The translations under genes were made by a program, and so were the position numbers. Shown piece by piece: positions 34,157 to 43,968 of a stretch of DNA of 64,000 bases. Source of the stretch: CAZUYC01 sp964624475 (lineage in GTDB: Bacteria > Myxococcota_A > UBA9160 > SMWR01); the NCBI GenBank assembly GCA_964624475.1, contig CAZUYC010000092.1, forward strand, positions 38,236-102,235. The letters run 5' to 3'. The notes beneath the pieces were generated by a model that saw only the letters and a program-made list of their open reading frames with translations, was not told where the DNA came from and searched no databases. How positions within the stretch are numbered: the stretch's first letter is position 1; every line of letters starts with the position of its first letter.

Positions 34157-35326
34157 GTGGACGGCTCGCAGCGCCGGCGCAGCCTCGCGGCCGTCGTCGC
34201 CAGCGTCTTCGGGGTGGGCGTCGCCTACGGTGCCCTGATCCCGCTGCTGAGCCTGCGCCTCGAGGCCGACGGGGTAGACTCGCTCTGGATCGGGATCCAG
34301 GGGGCGATGTTCCCGCTCGCGACACTCGCGATCGGCGCCTTCATCCCCGCGCTCGTCGCCCGCGTGGATCTCCTCGTCGCGCTCTACGCGAGCCTCGCCG
34401 TCGCGGCGGGGAGCGCGCTGCTCTTCCCGGTTTTTCCGACGCTCGCGGCGTGGTTCGCGCTGCGCTTCGTGATGGGGAGCGCGGGGACCGTGCACTGGGT
34501 CGTGAGCGAGATCTGGATGAACGCCCTCGCGACCGCGCGCGACCGCAGCCGCCTGATGGGCATCTACGCCACGCTGCTCGCCGCGGGCTTCGCGCTCGGA
34601 CCGCTGATCGTGCGCGCGACGGGCATCGAGGGCTGGCCGCCGTTCGCCGCCGTCGCCGTCGGGATCCTGGTCGCGGCGCTCCCGCTCCCGCTCGCCCGCG
34701 CGCACGTGCCGGAGCTGCCGGCTCGCCAGCGCGTGGGCCTGCGCGGCCTGCTCGCACGCGAGCCCGGGGTCCTCTTCGCCGCCCTGATCGCGGGGTTCCT
34801 CGATGCGGCGCTCCTCGTCTTCCTCCCCCTCTATGGCCTGCGCTCGGGGCTCGCGCAGGGCGATGCGGTGACCCTGGTGGCGTGGTTCATGGGCGGGAAC
34901 CTCGTCTTCCAGATCCCGCTCGGCATCTGGGCCGACCGGAGCGACCGCTGGAAGGTGCTGCGCCTGTGCGTTGCCTGCAGCCTGGTCGGCGCACTGCTCT
35001 TGCCGGTCCTGGCGCCCGGCGGCTGGCTCCCCTCGCCGGGGCTCCTCGCGGCGGTGCTCTTCGTGTGGGGCGGCACGTCGTTCGGCCTCTACACGCTCTC
35101 GCTGGCGCTGCTCGGCGAGCGCTCCAGTCTGGCGGAGCTCGCGGCGGCCAATACCGCGCTCGTCATGGTCTACGAGGTCGGCAGCATCTCCGGGCCGATC
35201 CTCGTCGGCGCCGCGATGGACCTCGCGGGCCGCAACGCCCTGGCGGCGGTCACGGCCGCCGTGTGCCTCCTCTTCTTCCTCGCCGAGGCACGCTGGCGCG
35301 CGGGTCGCCCATCCCCCTCGAGATGA
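34157..35326 (+). CDS. major facilitator superfamily transporter
   Basis: 389 residues with about twelve hydrophobic helices and a GTG start eight bases after the GFA stop. The first loop and helices (VFGVGVAYGALIPLLSLRL, IPALVARVDLLVALYAS) and ARDRSRLMGIYATLLAAGFALGPLI, the second-half start, are typical of sugar- or drug-type MFS proteins of the YcaD/UMF-like group. The substrate is unknown. It may be co-transcribed with the GFA gene. Confidence 0.87.
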   Translation: MDGSQRRRSLAAVVASVFGVGVAYGALIPLLSLRLEADGVDSLWIGIQGAMFPLATLAIGAFIPALVARVDLLVALYASLAVAAGSALLFPVFPTLAAWFALRFVMGSAGTVHWVVSEIWMNALATARDRSRLMGIYATLLAAGFALGPLIVRATGIEGWPPFAAVAVGILVAALPLPLARAHVPELPARQRVGLRGLLAREPGVLFAALIAGFLDAALLVFLPLYGLRSGLAQGDAVTLVAWFMGGNLVFQIPLGIWADRSDRWKVLRLCVACSLVGALLLPVLAPGGWLPSPGLLAAVLFVWGGTSFGLYTLSLALLGERSSLAELAAANTALVMVYEVGSISGPILVGAAMDLAGRNALAAVTAAVCLLFFLAEARWRAGRPSPSR

Positions 35327-35413
35327 CGCTGCATCCCCCCGACCCGCCACGCTCCCGTCGCCATCGCCTACATCCCGTGAGAAGGCCTGGCAGGGTTCTC
35401 GGCTCGGGGATCG

Positions 35414-38400
35414 ATGCACCGCTTCGCCCTCCGCCTCCCTCGGCTGCTCGCGCTCCTCTGCGCGTCGATCCTCGCCTGCATCTCGCTCCCGGCGCGCGCC
35501 GAGACGGTGACCGTCATCGGCGCCGCCGGCGCTCCCGGCGCGAACGGGGCGCAGAGCTCTCCCGGCGCTCCGGGCGATCCGGGAGTCGATGCCGCGGCCG
35601 CGGCCGTTGCCCCCGAGGCGCGCAACACCGCGAATGCCACCGGCGGCGCGGGCGGCGCCGGCGGGCGCGGCGGCTTCGCGCCGACGGGCGATGGGGGCGA
35701 TGGCGGCGCCGGGGGCGCCGGCGGCGGCGGCGAGGGGACGGCGACGGTGGGCTGCATCGATGCGCTCGCGAACGCGCAGGCCAATGCCACGGGCGGCGCC
35801 GGGGGCGCCGGCGGAGCGGGCGGAGCGGCCGGACTGGGCGTTCCCGGAGCGGCCGGGGCCGGAGGGCCAGGCGGCCTCGCCACGGCCGCCGCTTCGGCCT
35901 GCTCGGCGGGGAGCTCCTTCGCGAGCGCTACCGCGTTCTCGACCGCGACCGGTGGCGCCGGGGGCGCCGCTACCGGAACCGATGGGCGCGCCGGAGACGG
36001 AGCCGGCGCGAGCGCCCGGACGGAGGTCGAGGCGAGCGCGGGCGATCAGGCTCAGGCCTTCGCCACGGTCAGCGCGCGCGGTGGCTCCGGGGGCGCCGGG
36101 CTCGCGGGCGCGGACGGCGGCGACGGCGGCGACGTGATTCTCCTCGATCCCGTATCGGCCCGGAGCACGGCCGCGTCCTTCGCATCGGTCGAGCTCGACG
36201 CAACGGCGATGGGTGGCGCAGGCGGTTCGAGCGCCGGCGGGCAGGCGGGCCGCGGCGGCGACGCTACGGCGACGCTCGACGCCGCCAACCCGGACGGAGA
36301 CGCGCGCGCCGACGTCGCGACTTTCGCTGGGCTCGGCGGGAGCGCGAGCGCCGCAGGCACGGTCGGCGCTGCGGGCACCGCCGCGAGCACACTGCGCCTG
36401 CGCGCGGCCTTCGGCGTCGATGCCGGCGCGCACGCGACGGGCGCAGAGGGCGGCTCGCAGAGCTCGGGCGTCGGCGCGGGCGCCCGCGGTGGAGAGGCCT
36501 CCGTCGAGGTCGCTGCGCTCGGAACCGGGGCCACCTCGACGGACACGGTCGCCGCCTTCGGTACCGCCAGCGGCGGACGGGGCGGGAGCGGCCGCGGCGC
36601 GGGCGCGCGTAGCGGCGACGGGGGCGGCGCCTCCGGGGTGGCCGAGGCGATCGCGGAGGAGCTCGTCGCGGCGCGGGCCAGGCTCCTCGTCCAGGGCGGA
36701 GACGGCGGCGGCGGCTTCGAGGGCGCCGACGGCGGGGACGGCGCGAGCATCGCCCTCCGCGATGCGACCCGCGGAAGCACGCCGGGGCAGCTGATCCTCG
36801 ACCAGACGGCGCGCGCGGGCTCGGGGGGCGGCTTCTCGGGTACGGGGCTCCAGGGCCGCGGCGGCGACGCGCGCTCCGAGCTCACCGGCGAGAACCCAGG
36901 TGGAGGCTCGCTCATCCTCCGCTCGACGGCCGAGGCCGGCCGCGGGCGCGAGGGGGGCGCCGCGCATGCGGCGGCCGATGGGAGCGGGGCCGGCGGCGTC
37001 GACGTCGGCGCGACCGCGCGAGCCGGCCACTCGGGGAGCGCCGGCGTGGGCGGCGCCGCGACGCTCGGCCCCGTGCGCGGGGCCTCGACCGGGGGAGGGT
37101 TCGTCCGCGTCGCGGGCGAGGCCATCGGCGGAGACGGCGGGCTCGGCGGTGCGAGCGTCGCGCTCGTGGACGTCGTCGACGGTGAGACCAGCGGGCCGCT
37201 CGAGCTCGAGCAGGCGGCGAAAGCCGGGTCATGGGGTAGCGCGGGGGCTCCGGGCGGAGATGCGCGGAGCTCGCTCACGCGTGCGAAGAGCGCCGCATCG
37301 CTCTCTGCACGTGCGACCGCGCGCGGAGGCGCGAGCTCGGGAGGACAGGGAGGAGCCGCCGAGGTCGCCCTCGACCTCTCGAACGATTCGGGCGACGTGA
37401 ACGCCGTCTACGTCGCCGTAGGCGGATCGAGCTTCGGTCGACCCGAGACGGCGCTCGGGGCTCGCGGCGGCGACGCCTCCGCCGACGTGAGGGCGGTCGC
37501 GCTCGGCGACGGGCATGTCGTCGCGACAGGAGACGGTGCGAGCGGTGGCGCCGGCGCGAGCGGTGCGATCGGCGGGCAGGGCGGGTCGGCGTCGGCGCGG
37601 GTCGAGGCCATCGCTGAAGGCGACGGCGCGATCGACGCGAGGGCGAACGCCGGCGGAGGAACCGGCGGCGACGAGAGCGTCGCCGGGGCCGGAGGCCAGG
37701 CAGGAAGCGGGGGCGAGGGATCGGCCACGATCGTCGGAACGGGAGCCGGATCGGGGAGCGTCGAGGTGAGCGCCAGCGCAGGCGGTGGGAGCGGCGGCCA
37801 GGCCTTCGGTGACACGGCACAGGCCGGCGACGGCGGGAGCGCGCAGGTGCGCGCCCACGCGGTCTCGCACGGCGGCGGCGATGCCACGGCCACGGCGGCC
37901 GCGACCGGCGGCTCGGCCGGCTTCGCCGCGGGCGGCGTTGCCCTGGTGGGGCAGGGCGCGGACGTCGATCTACGCGATGCGGTGTCGGGGGAGACGACGG
38001 GGCGGCTGCGCCTGGACCAGACGGCGCGCGGAGGGTCTGGAGGGTCCTTGACTCAGGGGCTCGTCCCCGGAGGTCGCGCCGGCTCGGCGACCTCGCTCCT
38101 CGCCTGGACCGACAACGACGGCGGCGCGCTCGAGCTCGCCTCGCAGGCCGTCGGCGGCGTCGGAGGCGAGCCCGGCTCGGCGCACGCGGGCGCCACGGGC
38201 ACGGGACGGGAAGACGTGACGGTCGAGGCCAGCGCGAGCGGGGGAAACGGCGACACGCAGGGCGGCGAGGCGACGCTCGGCGCGCTCTTCGGCGAGTCGC
38301 TCGGCGGCGGTCGCGTGCGCGTCGTGGGCTCGGTCTCGGGCGGCGGCGCCCTTCGGGGCGGAGCCGCCGCGAGCGTCGCCGCCGTGGACGCGGTGGACGG

Positions 38401-41400
38401 GCGTACGACGGGCTCGCTCGAGCTCGTGCAGATCGCGCGGGGCGGGGCGGCCATCGGCGCAACCGAAACGAGCGGGCCGGCCCTCGCCGGAGACGCGACG
38501 AGCCGGCTGGCCCGCGTCGCCGCGGCGGAGGAGCTCGAGATCGACGTGCGCGCCACCGGCGGCAAGGGCCAGGACGAAGGGTTCGGGTTCGTGTCCGCCT
38601 TCGGAACCTCGGCCGGCGGCGACGCCGCAGCCGAGGGTTCGGCGACGAATACGACCGGGCGCGCGACGGCGAACGCAACGGCCGCGGGCGGCGCCGGCGG
38701 CACCGTCCGCACGAGGAGCTCGACGGCCGACAGCGGGAGCGGCGGGAGCGCCTTGCTGCGCGTCGCGGCGCAGAGCCGAGGCGACGGAAATGCCGCCATC
38801 GTCGGCGGCAGCGCCGTCGGTGGAAACGCCGGCGATCTGCGCGCCCAGGGCGCCAGCGGAGCGCGCGGTGACGGCGGCGCGGCCGCGAGCGGGTCGCTGG
38901 GGACGGCCGAGGGAGACGGCTTTGTTCTCGCCCAGGACTCCGCCCGCGGCGGCGAGGGGGGCTCCGGGGGAGGCGCGACCTCGCGCGCCGAGGGACACAA
39001 CGCCGGGGGCGAGAGCGTCGAGGTCCTCGCGAGCGCCGTCGGAGGGGATGCGCTCTCTGCGACCGGCCGCGGGGGGCGCGCGAGCGCGAGCGCACGCGGC
39101 ACGTCGGAGCACGGCGACGTCCTCGTGCGCGCCTTCCAGACGAACGGCGCGGGCGGCGCCGCGACGAGCGGCGAGGGTCTTCCGGGCGTGGACTCGCTGA
39201 TGCAGGACGCGGTCGGCGGCTCGACCGCCGGGACGCTCAGCCTGCTCCAACACGCGACGGCGGGTGCGGGCGGCGCGGGGGGCGCTCTCGACGCCGGAGG
39301 TCGGGGCGGCCTCGCGGTGTCCTCGCTCGAGGCCGGCAACACGGGCGGCGGCGCGCTCGTGCTCACGAGCGAGGCCACGGGCGGCGCGGGCACTTCGTCG
39401 TCGGGAGACGGAGGCATGGCCCTCGCCTCCGCGCGCGGGCTCGGCGCGGGGAGCTCCCGGGTCGAGGCGACCGCGACGGCGCGCGGCGGCAACGGCTTCC
39501 ACACGACCCAGGCGCGCCTCGCGCCCGGCGGCGACGGCGGGACGGCGCGGCTCGGAGAGGTTTTCGCTTTCTCGCCCGGGGGCGGCGAGGTGCGCGCGCG
39601 CGGAGAGGCGATCGGCGGCGCCGGCGGGGGCTTCGGCGGCGCCGGCGCCAGCGTCGACCTCGTCGACGCCGTCGCGGGCTCGACCTCCGGTGCGCTCCGC
39701 CTCGAGCAGGTCGCCACGGGAGGCAGGGGGGCGGTAGCCGGCGCGGCGTCGAGCACGCTCCAGCGCAGCGCCGCGAACACCTCGCTCGCGGTGCGCTCCG
39801 AGGCCACCGCCGGGAGCGCGCGCGCCCGCGAGACGGCCGGCGTCGGCGCGCCGCGTGCCTCGGCCCGCGCCGTCGCGAGCGCCGAGAACTTCGCAGGCGC
39901 CGCCGCGGCCGACGCGCGCGCGATCGGCGGGGGCGGCGATTTCGAGAACGTGAACGGCGCCGACGGCGGCGCGGGTGGCGACGCGCGCGTCACCGCCTCG
40001 GCGCGTTCCGCGGGCGACGGGCAGGGCGTCGCGGTCGGAGTCGGCGAGGGGCTTCCGCCCGGTTCGTTCCTGCCTGCGGTCGGCGCGATCGCCGGGTCGG
40101 GCGGGAGCATCGGGCTCCAGCGCAGCACGGGGAGCGGCGGAGCCGGCGGCGCCGCCACGAGCGCCTCCGACGGCGCGGCCACCGGGAGGAGCGCCGTCCG
40201 GGTCTTCGACCTCGCGCTCGGCGGGTCCGGCGGATCCGGTCCGACGCTCGGCGGTGTCGGTGGCGCCGCGTCCTCCAGCGCGACCGGCCGAAGCGGCGGG
40301 GGTGAGGAGGTGGTGGTGGAGGCGGAGGCGCGCGGTGGGAGCGGGGGCGCCTCGCTGGACGCGCCCGGCGCGGCGGGCGCAGCCACCGCGACCGCCTCGG
40401 GCTTCTCGGACGGCGGCGGCGCCGTGCAGGTGACCGCGACCCAGCAGGGCGGGGCCGGCGGCGGCCAGCTCGCGACCATCGGCCTCGGGAGCCCGCCGCG
40501 CGTGATCGGAGCCCCCGGTGCCGCGTCCGAGATGCGCGACGCGGTGAACGGCGGTAGCTCGGGGCTCGTGACCCTCACGCAGCGCACCCTCGGTGGAGCC
40601 GGCGGTGGCGATGGCCGCGTCGGTGGAGCCGGAGGCGCCGCGGTCTCGACGCTGGACCGCACCAACGCGGGCGGCGGCGATCTCGCGCTCGTGGCGGAGG
40701 CGCGCGGCGGAGCCGGCGGGAGCGGCGAAGGCGGCGGGAGCGGCGGCACGGCCCTGGCATCGGCCGTCGCGCAGGCGGCGGGCGGCGCCGCGCAGAGCGT
40801 CCGCGCGAGCGCCGTCGGGGGCGCCGGCGGCGCGGCGTCGCTCACTCAGATCGGTGTCCCCCTCGCGGCGGGCGCCGGGGGCACCGCCGCGCTCGGCGCG
40901 GTCGCCGCGGCATCGCTCGGCGGCGGCGCCGTCGAGGTCGTCGGCGAGGCCACCGGCGGCGCGGGCGGCGGAACGGACTTCCGCTTCGGCGGCCAGCCGA
41001 TCGCGGGCGACGGCGCCGAGGTGCGCCTCGAGGACGCCGTCGACGGCTCGACCTCGGGCTCCCTCCGCCTCGTGCAGCGCGCAACGGGCGGCGCCGCGGG
41101 ATCGTCTTTCTCGGGCAGGGCGGGACGCGCGGGAGGGGCGACGAGCCGCCTCGCGAAGACGGCCGATGCCGCGGCGCTCGAAGTGGTCGCGGAGGCCACG
41201 GGCGGAAGCGGCGGAAGCTCGTTCGCACCGGCTGCCGGCGGCGGCGCGGAGGCGACGGCGGAGGCCGTGAACGCATCGGGAACGGCCCGTGCGGAGGCGC
41301 GCGCCTTCGGCGGCTCAGGCGCGGGGGCGCGCCCGGTCGCGAGTCCCGGGGCGCGGCCCGGAGAGGCGCGCGCCGACGCGGTCGCGCGCGGCCCCGGCGA

Positions 41401-42307
41401 GGTCCACGCCCTCTCCTTCGCGGACGCGCGCGGCAGCGCGAGCGTGGTGCGGCCGCCATTCCCGCTTTTATTCTCGGAGCCGACGCAGGCGGCTGACCCG
41501 GCGACGGTCGCGTTCGCGCCCGGCGCGGCGGCCCTCGCCACCTCGCTCGGCTTCGCTGCGGCGGGCGACGTCTCCGCCGAAGCGCGTTCGAGTGGCGGTC
41601 GCTTCCAGACGACGCGCGCGCTCGCCGCGGCGCCGATCGCCGCGGCCGCCTCGGCCGAGGCGCGCGCCGACGCGACGGGCTCCCTCCCGCAGAGGCTCCT
41701 GGAGGGTCCGCGGGATGCGCTCTCCCTCGTCACCAGCGCGGGCGGCGATCCCGGCGTCTGGAGCGAGGCGGAGCTCGCCCTCTTCGACACGCAGGGGATC
41801 GCCGGCTCCGGGATCCTGCTGCGCGCGGAGGCTGTCTTCCAGGACCTCACGACCGACGTGGGATCCCTCGACGCCCTCTTCGTGCGCTTCCTCGCCGTGG
41901 AGGTCGTGGGGGAAGCGTTCTCCGGGCTCCACTTCCGGATCGCGAACGGGGAGGACGCGCTCGTCGACGAGACCTTCGGGGCGCTCGATCAGGCGCTCGC
42001 CTTCTTCGCCGGCGCGATCGACCTCGTGCCCCTCTTGCCCGACGATTCCGACCCCGCGCCCGGCCCCCGGCCGGAGTTCTCGCCGCTCGATCTCCACCTC
42101 GTGCTCGAGCTCGAGAGCGCGGGACTCGGCTCGGGCTTCGGCGCGCACTTCGCGGTGGGCGGGGCCCCCGTCCCCGAGCCGGCGACGGGCGCCTGCGTGC
42201 TCCTGGGCCTCGCGATCCTCGCCGCGCGACGCCGGGCGCGGGTCCGGGGACGGTCCCCCCGGCCGCTCAGCCGCCGATCTCGCGCGTCCGCTCGCGCAGC
42301 AGCATGA
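35414..42307 (+). CDS. giant Gly/Ala-rich repeat protein with PEP-CTERM sorting signal
   Basis: 2297 residues. A signal peptide (about 1-29, ending ARA) leads into roughly 2000 residues of low-complexity Gly/Ala/Ser sequence built on GGxGG turns. A module of the form DAVxGxTxGxLxLxQ, with a GGxGG turn shortly after, occurs eight times (Asp codons at 36761, 37169, 37976, 38387, 39206, 39665, 40538 and 41033) in alternating A and B types, so the protein holds four super-repeats of about 405, 410, 444 and a final partial unit. A non-repeat domain (about residues 2030-2240) precedes PVPEPAT, a hydrophobic helix and an Arg-rich tail, the PEP-CTERM signal for exosortase processing. It is probably exported and displayed on the surface or in the matrix. 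The tail after the Arg cluster is longer than usual. No exosortase gene is in the window. Confidence 0.85.
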   Translation: MHRFALRLPRLLALLCASILACISLPARAETVTVIGAAGAPGANGAQSSPGAPGDPGVDAAAAAVAPEARNTANATGGAGGAGGRGGFAPTGDGGDGGAGGAGGGGEGTATVGCIDALANAQANATGGAGGAGGAGGAAGLGVPGAAGAGGPGGLATAAASACSAGSSFASATAFSTATGGAGGAATGTDGRAGDGAGASARTEVEASAGDQAQAFATVSARGGSGGAGLAGADGGDGGDVILLDPVSARSTAASFASVELDATAMGGAGGSSAGGQAGRGGDATATLDAANPDGDARADVATFAGLGGSASAAGTVGAAGTAASTLRLRAAFGVDAGAHATGAEGGSQSSGVGAGARGGEASVEVAALGTGATSTDTVAAFGTASGGRGGSGRGAGARSGDGGGASGVAEAIAEELVAARARLLVQGGDGGGGFEGADGGDGASIALRDATRGSTPGQLILDQTARAGSGGGFSGTGLQGRGGDARSELTGENPGGGSLILRSTAEAGRGREGGAAHAAADGSGAGGVDVGATARAGHSGSAGVGGAATLGPVRGASTGGGFVRVAGEAIGGDGGLGGASVALVDVVDGETSGPLELEQAAKAGSWGSAGAPGGDARSSLTRAKSAASLSARATARGGASSGGQGGAAEVALDLSNDSGDVNAVYVAVGGSSFGRPETALGARGGDASADVRAVALGDGHVVATGDGASGGAGASGAIGGQGGSASARVEAIAEGDGAIDARANAGGGTGGDESVAGAGGQAGSGGEGSATIVGTGAGSGSVEVSASAGGGSGGQAFGDTAQAGDGGSAQVRAHAVSHGGGDATATAAATGGSAGFAAGGVALVGQGADVDLRDAVSGETTGRLRLDQTARGGSGGSLTQGLVPGGRAGSATSLLAWTDNDGGALELASQAVGGVGGEPGSAHAGATGTGREDVTVEASASGGNGDTQGGEATLGALFGESLGGGRVRVVGSVSGGGALRGGAAASVAAVDAVDGRTTGSLELVQIARGGAAIGATETSGPALAGDATSRLARVAAAEELEIDVRATGGKGQDEGFGFVSAFGTSAGGDAAAEGSATNTTGRATANATAAGGAGGTVRTRSSTADSGSGGSALLRVAAQSRGDGNAAIVGGSAVGGNAGDLRAQGASGARGDGGAAASGSLGTAEGDGFVLAQDSARGGEGGSGGGATSRAEGHNAGGESVEVLASAVGGDALSATGRGGRASASARGTSEHGDVLVRAFQTNGAGGAATSGEGLPGVDSLMQDAVGGSTAGTLSLLQHATAGAGGAGGALDAGGRGGLAVSSLEAGNTGGGALVLTSEATGGAGTSSSGDGGMALASARGLGAGSSRVEATATARGGNGFHTTQARLAPGGDGGTARLGEVFAFSPGGGEVRARGEAIGGAGGGFGGAGASVDLVDAVAGSTSGALRLEQVATGGRGAVAGAASSTLQRSAANTSLAVRSEATAGSARARETAGVGAPRASARAVASAENFAGAAAADARAIGGGGDFENVNGADGGAGGDARVTASARSAGDGQGVAVGVGEGLPPGSFLPAVGAIAGSGGSIGLQRSTGSGGAGGAATSASDGAATGRSAVRVFDLALGGSGGSGPTLGGVGGAASSSATGRSGGGEEVVVEAEARGGSGGASLDAPGAAGAATATASGFSDGGGAVQVTATQQGGAGGGQLATIGLGSPPRVIGAPGAASEMRDAVNGGSSGLVTLTQRTLGGAGGGDGRVGGAGGAAVSTLDRTNAGGGDLALVAEARGGAGGSGEGGGSGGTALASAVAQAAGGAAQSVRASAVGGAGGAASLTQIGVPLAAGAGGTAALGAVAAASLGGGAVEVVGEATGGAGGGTDFRFGGQPIAGDGAEVRLEDAVDGSTSGSLRLVQRATGGAAGSSFSGRAGRAGGATSRLAKTADAAALEVVAEATGGSGGSSFAPAAGGGAEATAEAVNASGTARAEARAFGGSGAGARPVASPGARPGEARADAVARGPGEVHALSFADARGSASVVRPPFPLLFSEPTQAADPATVAFAPGAAALATSLGFAAAGDVSAEARSSGGRFQTTRALAAAPIAAAASAEARADATGSLPQRLLEGPRDALSLVTSAGGDPGVWSEAELALFDTQGIAGSGILLRAEAVFQDLTTDVGSLDALFVRFLAVEVVGEAFSGLHFRIANGEDALVDETFGALDQALAFFAGAIDLVPLLPDDSDPAPGPRPEFSPLDLHLVLELESAGLGSGFGAHFAVGGAPVPEPATGACVLLGLAILAARRRARVRGRSPRPLSRRSRASARAAA

Positions 42308-43400
42308 GCCAGCGCGCCGCATCGCGCCGATCGGCCTCGGTCGCGGGATCCGGCCGTTCGTAGTGGACGACGCTGCGCGCGCTCGCGCGGCGGCCGTCGG
42401 CGAAGAGCGCGCGCACCTCGAGCACGTTCTCCCCCTCGGCCAGCGGCACGATGGCGTCGAACGATCCGTCCGGGAAGGTGCGGACCGCGCGCGCCGGGTC
42501 CTGCGCGGTCAGGTTCTCGATCACGAGCTCCAGCGGCTCCATGTGGCGCTGACCCGGCTCGCTCGCGAGGACGCGCAGGTCCTCGAGCGAGACGAGCGAC
42601 CCGCCGGAGGCGCTCGCGAGCTGGCCCAGGTACGCGGGATCCGAGTCCTCGCCCAGGGACACGGTGAAGACCGCGATGCCGCGCGCGCCGAGCTCGCCCG
42701 CCACCCGCAGCGCCCGGCGCGAGGCCCAGTGTTCGCCGTCCGGCGCCGTCGGCTTCCCGTCCGAGAAGAGCACGATGGCGCGCGGTCGGCTCGCCGCGAA
42801 GGCAGGCGCATCGGAGGGGAGCATGTCCTCGGCGATCGCGAGCGCGCGTGAGTGGTTGGTCCCCGTCCAGTCCACGATCGCGCGGATCCTCCCGAGCGCG
42901 GAGCGCGCGACGGCGGGCTCGCCGACGCCCGCTCGCACCCGCGTCCGGTCGGTGAAGGTCAAGAGGCCGATCCGATTGCCGCGCAGGGCGAGCCCACCGA
43001 TCAGGGCGTTCGCCACGGCGAGCTCCGCAGCCAGCACCGTGTCGCCGTGGTCGCTGGTCCAGAGCCGATGCGGTTCGCCGTAGCCCCCACCGTTGCGCGC
43101 CCAGGGTCGGCTGCGGCCGAGCGTTCCGTCGCCGTCGACGTCCAGGCCCGACGCGAGCAGCGCGCTGTTCGACTGGTCGATCGCGATCACGACGTCGGAG
43201 TCGAAGAGGAGCGGGCTGCCGAAGCGACCCTTGAGCAGCGTGAGCGGCACGAGGCGCCGGATGCGTGAGCCGGAGGACGGCGCGACGAGCGTCAGATCCA
43301 CGCTCCCCGGAGCGGGCAGCGGCAGCTCGGCGCCCGCGTCGATCGCGACCACGAGCGCGGCCGAGGCGAGCCCGCGTGCGCCCGGAAGGCACCAGCGCAT
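42267..43400 (-). CDS. exported von Willebrand factor A domain protein
   Basis: 377 residues with a signal peptide (1-25). The vWA domain starts at DVVIAIDQSNSALL, a MIDAS-like DxSxS variant (Asp-Gln-Ser-Asn-Ser), with the second metal loop in VDWTGTNHSRAL and the third Asp in VLFSDGKPTAP. A beta-rich C-terminal part follows. Such proteins bind ligands or partners at the cell surface. Its 3' end overlaps the giant PEP-CTERM gene by 41 bp on the opposite strand. A longer frame to 44057 exists but is not protein-like. Confidence 0.82.
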   Translation of the reverse strand: MRWCLPGARGLASAALVVAIDAGAELPLPAPGSVDLTLVAPSSGSRIRRLVPLTLLKGRFGSPLLFDSDVVIAIDQSNSALLASGLDVDGDGTLGRSRPWARNGGGYGEPHRLWTSDHGDTVLAAELAVANALIGGLALRGNRIGLLTFTDRTRVRAGVGEPAVARSALGRIRAIVDWTGTNHSRALAIAEDMLPSDAPAFAASRPRAIVLFSDGKPTAPDGEHWASRRALRVAGELGARGIAVFTVSLGEDSDPAYLGQLASASGGSLVSLEDLRVLASEPGQRHMEPLELVIENLTAQDPARAVRTFPDGSFDAIVPLAEGENVLEVRALFADGRRASARSVVHYERPDPATEADRRDAARWLMLLRERTREIGG

Positions 43401-43499
43401 CGGTGTCAGGCTAGCAGCCCGCCCGCGAGCGTTCCGCCCCGCAACCCCCACGGGGCCGAGGCGCGCGAACGCGAGCGCGTGGGATGGTAGAATGCGGCC

Positions 43500-43931
43500 G
43501 TGTCCTCCATGGTCACGAGCTCGGCCCACCGGGGCGGCTGCCTCTGCGGGGCGATCCGCTTCCTCTCGGAAGCCGATCCGGTCGCGAGCGGTTACTGCCA
43601 CTGCCGCATCTGCCAACGCTCGAGCGGGGCTCCGGTCCTCGCCTGGGGCTCCTTCCCCGTCGGCTCCTTCGCCTACGTCGCGGAGTCGCCCCGGGTCTAC
43701 CGCTCGTCCTCCCACGGACAGCGCGAGTTCTGCGCGCGCTGCGGCACGCAGGTCGCCTACCGGGAGAGCCGCGACGCCACGACGGTAGACGTCAACCTCG
43801 CGAGCCTCGACTTCCCCGACGCGGTCGTGCCGCGCCGCCACGTCTTCACGGGCAGCCGCATCGCGTGGTTCGAGACGGCCGATGCGCTGCCCCGTTTCGA
43901 GGGCGCCGGCCCGGAACCGCCACGGGCCTAG
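43500..43931 (+). CDS. GFA/CENP-V-like zinc-binding protein
   Basis: 143 residues from GTG 43500 (ATG 43509 also possible). Zinc Cys motifs are complete: GGCLCG, CHCRICQRSSG and FCARCGT, followed by the usual RDATTVDVNLASLD strand. Same family as the product at 33733. It precedes the GcvT-family gene by 37 bp, which hints at one-carbon chemistry, though this is only neighbourhood evidence. Confidence 0.85.
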   Translation: MSSMVTSSAHRGGCLCGAIRFLSEADPVASGYCHCRICQRSSGAPVLAWGSFPVGSFAYVAESPRVYRSSSHGQREFCARCGTQVAYRESRDATTVDVNLASLDFPDAVVPRRHVFTGSRIAWFETADALPRFEGAGPEPPRA

Positions 43932-43968
43932 CGGGCCCCCACCCCCCGTCCCCGAAGGAGCGACGACG

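Noticed and set aside
38053..40845. Very long minus-strand Pro-rich ORF opposite the giant repeat gene
   Set aside because: A mirror of Gly/Ala-rich coding sequence; no signal, domain or start context, and composition follows directly from the plus-strand repeats.
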